Origin: Anaerolineales bacterium
GTDB lineage: Bacteria > Chloroflexota > Anaerolineae > Epilineales > JAANWY01
Assembly (NCBI GenBank): GCA_018263655.1
Contig: JAANWY010000019.1
Coordinates: forward strand, 1 to 10,912
Reading direction: 5' to 3'
Length of the DNA stretch: 10,912 nucleotides
Of this stretch, positions 6,284 through 10,912 are shown piece after piece. The position numbers and the translations under genes are program-made. The notes beneath the pieces are model-generated. The model was not told the origin of the DNA and did no database searches. It saw nothing but the letters and a program-made list of their open reading frames with translations. How positions within the stretch are numbered: position 1 is the first letter of the stretch; each line of letters starts with the position of its first letter.

Positions 6284-6319
6284 CCCGTTCACGATCCCGT
6301 TCACGATCCCGTTCACAAT
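6284..6319 (+). repeat. 12-bp tandem repeat, three copies
   Basis: CCCGTTCACGAT occurs at 6284, 6296 and 6308; the third copy has CAAT in place of CGAT. It lies in the transcribed leader of the BMP gene. Confidence 0.85.
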
Positions 6320-6414
6320 CCCATACTTGAGCCATTCCCATCTATTTTCGCCTCTTCTCATGTTACGAGGTCTGTGGCTGTCCAAGCCACATCTTGTGCA
6401 AGACTCAAAGGAGG

Positions 6415-6526
6415 GCGATAGTCATCGTTTCGGCCACTTGTAGCGCAATTTGGTAAATTGCGCCTGGCAAGTTGCCAACTTACCAACTTGCCCTACATTT
6501 TGCGCTTATCTGGCCCAAACGATGAC
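6415..6526. mobile_element. Twin-hairpin element in the BMP leader, flanked by duplicated ribosome sites
   Basis: Outer arms GTCATCGTTT (6421-6430) and AAACGATGAC (6517-6526) are perfect; pairing extends to GGCCA (6432-6436) with TGGCC (6511-6515). The core is TGTAG (6439-6443) to CTACA (6493-6497). It encloses hairpin GCGCAATTT-GGT-AAATTGCGC (6443-6463) and hairpin GGCAAGTTG..CAACTTGCC (6466-6492). The flanks CAAGACTCAAAGGAGG (6399-6414) and CAAGACCCAAAGGAGG (6527-6542) match at 15 of 16 bases; the right copy is the Shine-Dalgarno of the BMP gene. A 16-bp duplication is longer than a usual target duplication, so another duplication mechanism is possible. Confidence 0.6.
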
Positions 6527-6547
6527 CAAGACCCAAAGGAGGAACTA

Positions 6548-7648
6548 ATGAAGATGCGTGGTAAGTACGTCTTTCTAGGTGTTACACTGTTACTAGCCGT
6601 GGTTTGGCTGGTGGCTTGTGCTGGAGCAGTTCAGCCGACGCAAGCCCCTTCGCCTACAGAACCCCCACCCGCAGAACCCTCTGAGGCCGAAGAAGGAGCC
6701 GTGAAAGTCTGCCAGGTCACCGACGTCGGCGGCATCGATGACAAGAGCTTCAACGCCACAGCCTGGAAGGGTGTCCAGGATGCCATGGACCAGTTGGGCG
6801 CCGAGGGCCAGTTCCTTGAGAGCCAAGAGCAAGCAGACTACGCCAAGAATATCCAGGAGTTCATCGATGCTGACTGTGACCTCATCGTCACCGTGGGCTT
6901 CCTGCTGGGTGACGCGACTAAGGAGGCAGCCAACGCCAATCCAGATCAGAAGTTCGCCATTGTGGACTTCGCCTACGCGCCTGAGGACATCCCTGCCAAC
7001 AACGTCCTCGGACTGACCTTCAACACGAGCGAAGCAGCGTTCCTGGCCGGCTACCTGGCGGCCGGCATGACGAAGACCGGCACTGTCGCCACTTTTGGCG
7101 GCCTCAACATCCCGCCGGTGACGGTGTTTATGGACGGGTTCGTTTGGGGCGTCGAGTACTACAATGAGCAAAAAGGTGCAGACGTCCAAGTGCTGGGCTG
7201 GGACCCCGAGGCGCAGGAAGGTACATTCACCGGTAACTTCGAATCGCTGGACGACGGGCGGAGCTACGCCATATCGTTCTTCGATGAAGGAGCCGACATC
7301 GTGCTGCCCGTGGCCGGCCCGGTGGGTCTGGGCTCTGCGGCCGTCGCCCAAGAGCGCGGTCTGATGATCATCGGTGTAGACACTGACTGGTACATCAGTG
7401 CGCCTGAGTATCAGGATGTGGAACTTACCAGCATCATGAAGAACATGGACGCAGCAGTCTACGCCGCTGCCGAGGCTGTCGTGGAAGACTCCTTCGAAGG
7501 CGGCGTCTACGTTGGCACGCTAGCCAACGACGGTGTTGGCCTTGCCCCCTTCCATGAATTCGCGGGTGATGCACCAGACGACCTGAAGCAGGAGATTGAA
7601 GAGGCTCGACAGGGCATTATGGACGGCACGATCAAGATCGGCGAGTAA
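6548..7648 (+). CDS. BMP-family ABC transporter substrate-binding lipoprotein (PnrA/NupN-like)
   Basis: Membrane-anchored receptor that binds a ligand outside the cell and passes it to the permeases encoded downstream; characterised relatives (Treponema PnrA, Bacillus NupN) bind purine nucleosides. The 366-residue protein starts at ATG 6548, five bases after AAAGGAGG (6535-6542); an in-frame start at 6458 would read through the hairpins and spoil the signal peptide. Residues 1-24 are a lipoprotein signal with lipobox LVAC and Cys24. A Pro/Glu-rich tether runs to about 50. The BMP fold then begins (VCQVTDVGGIDDKSFN, 54-69), with family features TVGFLLGDATKEAA (115-128), KFAIVD (135-140), FMDGFVWGVEYY (194-205) and GVDTDWY (276-282). 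Separated from the ATPase gene by 304 bases rich in stem-loops, which may favour higher expression of the receptor than of the membrane parts. Exact substrate not proven. Confidence 0.93.
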   Translation: MKMRGKYVFLGVTLLLAVVWLVACAGAVQPTQAPSPTEPPPAEPSEAEEGAVKVCQVTDVGGIDDKSFNATAWKGVQDAMDQLGAEGQFLESQEQADYAKNIQEFIDADCDLIVTVGFLLGDATKEAANANPDQKFAIVDFAYAPEDIPANNVLGLTFNTSEAAFLAGYLAAGMTKTGTVATFGGLNIPPVTVFMDGFVWGVEYYNEQKGADVQVLGWDPEAQEGTFTGNFESLDDGRSYAISFFDEGADIVLPVAGPVGLGSAAVAQERGLMIIGVDTDWYISAPEYQDVELTSIMKNMDAAVYAAAEAVVEDSFEGGVYVGTLANDGVGLAPFHEFAGDAPDDLKQEIEEARQGIMDGTIKIGE

Positions 7649-7660
7649 TGCTAGTTAAGA

Positions 7661-7692
7661 GTGAAGGGGTGGTGCGCGAACTGCCCCTTCAC
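7661..7692 (+). terminator. Stem-loop after the BMP gene (attenuator-like)
   Basis: GTGAAGGGG (7661-7669) and CCCCTTCAC (7684-7692) form a perfect 9-bp stem with a 14-base loop, 13 bases after the stop. There is no T-run, so full termination is doubtful; partial termination or 3'-end protection of the BMP message fits better. Confidence 0.45.
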
Positions 7693-7723
7693 GCTCTCTT
7701 CTGGCATCAAACGATCCGCTTAA

Positions 7724-7784
7724 GAAACGAGGGGAAGGAGGGAAGAGCAAGGATCAGCGTCCTCGATTCCCCTCCGTCGTTTTC
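7724..7784 (+). other. Second stem-loop and short palindromes between BMP and ATPase genes
   Basis: AAACG (7725-7729) pairs with CGTTT (7778-7782) and AGGGGAA (7730-7736) with TTCCCCT (7767-7773), with a 4-base bulge. Further on, CTCATTG (7815-7821) and CAATGAG (7842-7848) enclose the perfect palindrome GACTAGTC (7835-7842). No protein-coding sequence is recognised in 7649-7952. Confidence 0.4.
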
Positions 7785-7843
7785 GAGTTCACGATCTTTG
7801 TTTGAACGCAACAACTCATTGTCAACACGTCATGGACTAGTCA

Positions 7844-7882
7844 ATGAGCACGTGTCTTCTCAATATATGGGGGGACATGTAG
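7844..7882 (+). CDS. Possible 12-codon upstream frame made by start-codon duplication
   Basis: ATGAGCACG at 7844 repeats the first three codons of the ATPase gene (7953-7961). Read from here it gives MSTCLLNIWGDM and stops at 7882 inside the inserted element. The only ribosome-site candidate is GGA at 7834-7836. Translation is speculative; the frame may be merely a relic of the insertion. Confidence 0.25.
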   Translation: MSTCLLNIWGDM

Positions 7883-7952
7883 GACGATTTGGTAAATCGT
7901 CAGGTCGAAATACCATTTCGACCTACATAGCCCCGAAATATTGAGATGATGT
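7853..7952. mobile_element. Twin-hairpin element inserted at the ATPase start codon
   Basis: Perfect 9-bp direct repeats ATGAGCACG (7844-7852 and 7953-7961) flank 100 bases. Arms TCTCAATAT (7858-7866) and ATATTGAGA (7938-7946) pair, then GGGG (7871-7874) with CCCC (7931-7934), then ATGTAGG (7877-7883) with CCTACAT (7922-7928). Inside are hairpins ACGATTT-GGT-AAATCGT (7884-7900) and GGTCGAAAT-ACC-ATTTCGACC (7903-7923). The core TGTAG..CTACA and the ATTTGGTAAAT hairpin tip are shared with the element at 6415-6526. The right repeat supplies the working start codon, now preceded only by the weak site GAGATGAT. Confidence 0.7.
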
Positions 7953-9512
7953 ATGAGCACGATAGCAGAGAGCCCGACCACTGCCACGCCGCCAGTCCTT
8001 GAACTGCGCGGCATCACCAAGCGCTTCCCCGGCGTTCTGGCCAATGACAACATAGACCTCACGCTCGAAGCCGGCGAGATCCACGCACTGTTGGGTGAGA
8101 ATGGGGCGGGCAAGACGACCCTGATGAACGTACTCTACGGCTTGTACGAGCCGAGCGAGGGTGAAATCTGGGTCCGTGGTCAGAGGGCCGGCATCCGGGA
8201 GCCCAATGACGCCATTGATCTTGGTATCGGCATGGTGCATCAGCATTTCATGCTGATCCCGCCCCTGACTGTCACCGAGAACGTGATGTTGGGCATCGAA
8301 GAAACGCGAGCGGGCGGCTTCCTCGATCGTGAGCGTGCCGCCCAGCGAGTACGAGAGATCTCTGAACAGTATGGCCTGGAGGTCGATCCAGAAGCCTACA
8401 TCCGCGACCTGTCCGTTGGCGTCCAGCAGCGCGTCGAGATCATCAAAGTCCTCTACCGCGATGCGGACATCTTGATCCTGGATGAGCCGACGGCTGTGCT
8501 CACGCCGCAGGAAGTCGAGGAGCTATTCGATGTCATCGACTCCCTGATCGAGCAGGGCATTTCGATCATTTTCATCACCCATAAGTTGAAGGAAGTGATG
8601 GCTGTCGCAGATCGGATCACGGTGTTGAGAAACGGCCGTGTTGTTGGTACAACCATACCAGAGGAAACGACAGAGCAAAGTCTGGCAACCATGATGGTCG
8701 GCCGCGAAGTCAGCCTGGTGGCCGAGAAATCGCCGGCGCGGGGGGGAGAGCCGGTTCTAGCGGTAGAAAATCTGCACGTGCTGGGTGATCAGGGTAGCCC
8801 CGCCGTTCAGGGCGTATCTTTTGAAGTTCGGGCCGGCGAGATTTTGGGGGTGGCCGGCGTCCAGGGCAACGGCCAGACCGAACTCGTGGAGGCCGTCACT
8901 GGACTGCGGAAATCTGTTGCGGGACGGGTGACCATCCTGGATCGGGATGTCACCGATAGCTCTCCACGCGCGATCCTTGAATTGGGGGTGGGCCACATCC
9001 CCGAGAACCGAACCCGGGACGGGCTTGTGCTGAGTTATCCGGTCGTCAACAATTTGGTTCTCAACACGTACTACAAGCAGCCTTTCGCACACGGGATCAG
9101 GCTCAACGAGAAGGAGATGACTAGCCACGCGTCGAAGTTGGTCAAGGAGTTCGACGTGCGCACGCCGTCGGTGTGGGTGGAGGCCGCGAACCTGTCGGGA
9201 GGCAATCAGCAGAAGGTGATCGTTGCACGCGAGTTCTCCCGCCCCATCTCCCTGTTGATCGCAGCTCAGCCGACCCGGGGGCTCGATGTTGGCTCCATCG
9301 AGTACATCCATGGGCGCATTCTGGAGAAGCGAGACGAGGACAGTGGTGTGCTCCTCGTCTCCTCCGAGCTGGATGAGATCATGGCACTTGCGGACCGCAT
9401 CGCCGTCATGTACCGCGGTCGTATCGTTGACGTCCTGCCGGCCGAAGCCACGACGCGCGAAGAGGTCGGTCTTCTCATGGCCGGCATCCGACCAGAGGAA
9501 GGAATGTCGTGA
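7953..9512 (+). CDS. ABC transporter ATP-binding protein, tandem domain (NupO/RbsA type)
   Basis: Cytoplasmic ATPase powering both permeases of the BMP transporter. The 519 residues contain two ABC cassettes. The first is complete: Walker A GENGAGKTT (48-56), Q-loop HQHFM (96-100), signature LSVGVQQR (153-160), Walker B ILILDEPTA (173-181) and switch His210. The second is degenerate, as is typical of this subfamily: Walker A is GVQGNGQTEL (302-311) without the catalytic Lys, the signature LSGGNQQK (414-421) is intact, and Walker B reads LLIAAQPTRGLD (434-445) without the catalytic Glu. ATP hydrolysis is therefore expected at one composite site. ATG at 7953 is supported by conserved N-terminal sequence from VLELRG, although its ribosome site is weak after the insertion. 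The gene ends overlapping the next one by four bases (GTGA), indicating translational coupling. Confidence 0.95.
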   Translation: MSTIAESPTTATPPVLELRGITKRFPGVLANDNIDLTLEAGEIHALLGENGAGKTTLMNVLYGLYEPSEGEIWVRGQRAGIREPNDAIDLGIGMVHQHFMLIPPLTVTENVMLGIEETRAGGFLDRERAAQRVREISEQYGLEVDPEAYIRDLSVGVQQRVEIIKVLYRDADILILDEPTAVLTPQEVEELFDVIDSLIEQGISIIFITHKLKEVMAVADRITVLRNGRVVGTTIPEETTEQSLATMMVGREVSLVAEKSPARGGEPVLAVENLHVLGDQGSPAVQGVSFEVRAGEILGVAGVQGNGQTELVEAVTGLRKSVAGRVTILDRDVTDSSPRAILELGVGHIPENRTRDGLVLSYPVVNNLVLNTYYKQPFAHGIRLNEKEMTSHASKLVKEFDVRTPSVWVEAANLSGGNQQKVIVAREFSRPISLLIAAQPTRGLDVGSIEYIHGRILEKRDEDSGVLLVSSELDEIMALADRIAVMYRGRIVDVLPAEATTREEVGLLMAGIRPEEGMS

Positions 9513-10789
9513 GTCAAGCATCCACTGCGGATCAAGTTCCGCCTCCCGCTCCTTCATCTGCCGCACCAGAGCGGGATTGGGCCGCTACCCTACAGACGGT
9601 GTTGCTGCCCCTCCTGGCGATTTTCACCGCGTTGGTGATTGGAGCGATCGTGATCGTCGTTTCGGATCCGGAAGTTCTCCGGCTGTATCGCGGCTTCTTT
9701 GACGCGCCGGGGGAGGCACTGCGGGCGAGCGCCGCCAGTGTAACCAGAGCGTACGGCGCTTTGATGGCCGGCTCCATCGGTAGTCCAGGCGAGGTTGTAC
9801 GGGGCTTCGCGACCTGGGGTCAGACAGGCGATGGCGCGGCGCTGGTGACGTCCTTGGCCCCCCTCTCCGAGAGCCTCGTCGCTACTGTGCCGCTGATCTT
9901 CGCCAGCTTAGCCGTCGCCCTGGGATTTCGGTGCGGGTTGTTCAACATTGGCGCCGAGGGACAGCTCCTGATTGGCGCCCTGGCCTCGGTGTGGGTTGGC
10001 TACGCGGTGACGGGACTGCCGTGGATCATTCACATGCCACTGGCGGTACTGGCCGGCGCCTTGGCCGGGGCGATCTGGGCCGCCATTCCCGGCTATCTCA
10101 AGGCCCGGACTGGCGCGCACGAGGTCATCACCACGATCATGATGAACTGGATTGCCATCCGGCTGGTTGATTGGCTGATAAATGGCCCCATGGAGCGCCC
10201 TGGCGCGGCGGCCAAGACGCGCGAAATTCTGGCAACGTCTTACCTGCCACAGTTTTCGTCTGACCCCCGCGTTCGGTTCCACGCCGGCTTCTTCCTGGCC
10301 CTGGCCGCGGCCGCCTTCGTCTACTGGTTCCTGTTCAAAACGACATGGGGGTTCGAGATTCGGACGGTGGGTGCCAGCCCAGATGCGGCGGAGTACAGCG
10401 GTATGAACATCTCGCGCAACTTCGTTGTGGCTATGGGGCTCAGTGGTGCGCTGGCCGGCCTGGCGGGCACGGCCCAGGTGCTGGGGGTAACGCACTTCCT
10501 GGCCGCCGGCTTCTCACCGGGCTTCGGCTTCGACAGCATCGCCCTGGCCCTGCTTGGCAAAAGCCACCCGGCCGGCGTCGTGCTGGCAGCGTTGTTGTTC
10601 GGCACGCTGCGCGCCGGCGCCACCAAGATGCAGTCGTTGGCTCAGATTCCGGTTGACATCATCGCCATCCTGCAGGCTTTGATCATCATGTTTGTGGCCG
10701 CGCCGGCCATGATCCGCTGGATCTACCGCATCGGTGCCGAGCGGGCAGTCGGCGAGCAGGTCTTCACGCGAGGCTGGGGGGCGAGTTAG
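9509..10789 (+). CDS. BMP-type ABC transporter permease 1 (NupP-like)
   Basis: First of two membrane subunits that form the import channel. The 426-residue protein starts at GTG 9509 inside the ATPase stop (overlap GTGA), behind AGGAAGGA (9496-9503). A soluble Pro-rich N-tail precedes the first membrane segment (about 31-52); a loop of about 65 residues follows, then a bundle of hydrophobic segments to about 405. Family hallmarks are FNIGAEGQLLIGA (145-157), TGAHEVITTIMMN (201-213), the ATPase-coupling loop GFEIRTVGASPDAAEYSGMN (281-300) and GFGFDSIALALLGKSHPAG (338-356). This is the BPD_transp_2 family, related to sugar/ribose permeases. Transcribed with the ATPase gene and followed after 23 bases by the second permease. 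Confidence 0.94.
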   Translation: MSQASTADQVPPPAPSSAAPERDWAATLQTVLLPLLAIFTALVIGAIVIVVSDPEVLRLYRGFFDAPGEALRASAASVTRAYGALMAGSIGSPGEVVRGFATWGQTGDGAALVTSLAPLSESLVATVPLIFASLAVALGFRCGLFNIGAEGQLLIGALASVWVGYAVTGLPWIIHMPLAVLAGALAGAIWAAIPGYLKARTGAHEVITTIMMNWIAIRLVDWLINGPMERPGAAAKTREILATSYLPQFSSDPRVRFHAGFFLALAAAAFVYWFLFKTTWGFEIRTVGASPDAAEYSGMNISRNFVVAMGLSGALAGLAGTAQVLGVTHFLAAGFSPGFGFDSIALALLGKSHPAGVVLAALLFGTLRAGATKMQSLAQIPVDIIAILQALIIMFVAAPAMIRWIYRIGAERAVGEQVFTRGWGAS

Positions 10790-10812
10790 TGCCGGGGGAC
10801 GGGAACAGCTAA

Positions 10813-10912
10813 ATGACAACAGCGACACAGACAGTTCGGCGACGAGAGAAGTTGATCACCCGGGAAAGAGTCCTGGCCAGTATTTTCGTGTTGGCCGGCT
10901 TGTTCATCCTGT
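10813..10912 (+). CDS. BMP-type ABC transporter permease 2 (NupQ-like), N-terminus only
   Basis: ATG at 10813 opens a frame of 33 codons to the window edge: MTTATQTVRRREKLITRERV, then a hydrophobic stretch ASIFVLAGLFIL that begins a membrane segment. Too short to recognise by itself; the call rests on position, because NupNOPQ-type operons end in a second permease, and on the basic N-tail followed by a hydrophobic segment. It lies 23 bases after permease 1, with GGGAA (10801-10805) as a modest ribosome site. Confidence 0.7.
   Translation, partial: MTTATQTVRRREKLITRERVLASIFVLAGLFIL

Noticed and set aside
5939..6385. 148-codon minus-strand frame with GIVN repeats
   Set aside because: It overlaps the FtsK gamma domain, the MITE and the 12-bp tandem repeat; the protein repeat is just the DNA repeat read backwards.
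6281..6421. 46-codon frame with VHDP repeats as a leader peptide gene
   Set aside because: The ribosome site is about 15 bases away, the composition follows the 12-bp DNA repeat, and the frame ends in the palindromic element. Kept only as a note.
6458..6547. In-frame upstream start extending the BMP protein by 30 residues
   Set aside because: It would begin inside a hairpin with no ribosome site and put a polar segment before the lipoprotein signal; ATG 6548 has AAAGGAGG at ideal spacing.
6256..6547. Purine or other known riboswitch ahead of a nucleoside transporter
   Set aside because: I could not match the conserved core or junction of a purine riboswitch; the visible stems belong to repeat elements. 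A covariance-model scan would settle it.
8850..9290. Missing Walker A lysine and Walker B glutamate in the second ABC domain as a defect
   Set aside because: GNGQTE and AAQPTRGLD are normal for the second cassette of NupO/RbsA-type ATPases; one functional site is expected.

Overview
This looks like chromosomal DNA of an uncultured-type member of the Chloroflexota (Anaerolineae/Caldilineae-like). That placement is an inference. It rests on GC-rich genes full of GCCGGC-type codons, a family 4 uracil-DNA glycosylase next to ribonuclease J and FtsK, a BMP-type nucleoside transporter, and many short REP-like palindromes of the type TCCTGAGC..GTCGAAGGG. I could run no database search.

Layout. Positions 713 down to 1 (minus strand) hold the start of a lipoprotein with an LVIVD-type beta-propeller repeat. 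The frame stays open to the window edge, but most of its second half is palindromic repeat DNA, so the gene is probably interrupted. Positions 714-1321 form a 608-base divergent intergenic region with a branched palindrome, three 25-bp tandem repeats and a good promoter. Positions 1322-6100 hold three co-directional housekeeping genes: family 4 uracil-DNA glycosylase, RNase J and the FtsK/SpoIIIE DNA translocase. Positions 6101-6547 are a leader with an exact-consensus sigma-70 promoter (TTGACA-17-TATAAT) and two palindromic insertions. Positions 6548-10912 hold a BMP-family ABC uptake operon: lipoprotein, double-domain ATPase, permease 1 and the first 33 codons of permease 2.

How the genes work together. 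The first cluster covers uracil excision from DNA, RNA processing and decay, and chromosome segregation. The second cluster should capture a purine nucleoside or similar ligand outside the membrane (BMP lipoprotein) and import it through two different permeases driven by one tandem ATPase (NupN/O/P/Q or PnrA type).

The most unusual theme is in the gaps. Nearly every intergenic gap carries a roughly 100-145 bp palindromic element flanked by direct repeats. The elements sit exactly at gene boundaries: at the udg stop codon, at the ftsK stop codon, at the Shine-Dalgarno of the BMP gene and at the start codon of the ATPase gene. Removing each element on paper restores tighter gene spacing (for udg-rnj about 17 nt). 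Two of them share a twin-hairpin core, TGTAG-hairpin-hairpin-CTACA, with complementary loops (GGTA and TACC). This small non-autonomous element family is the best candidate here for something undescribed.
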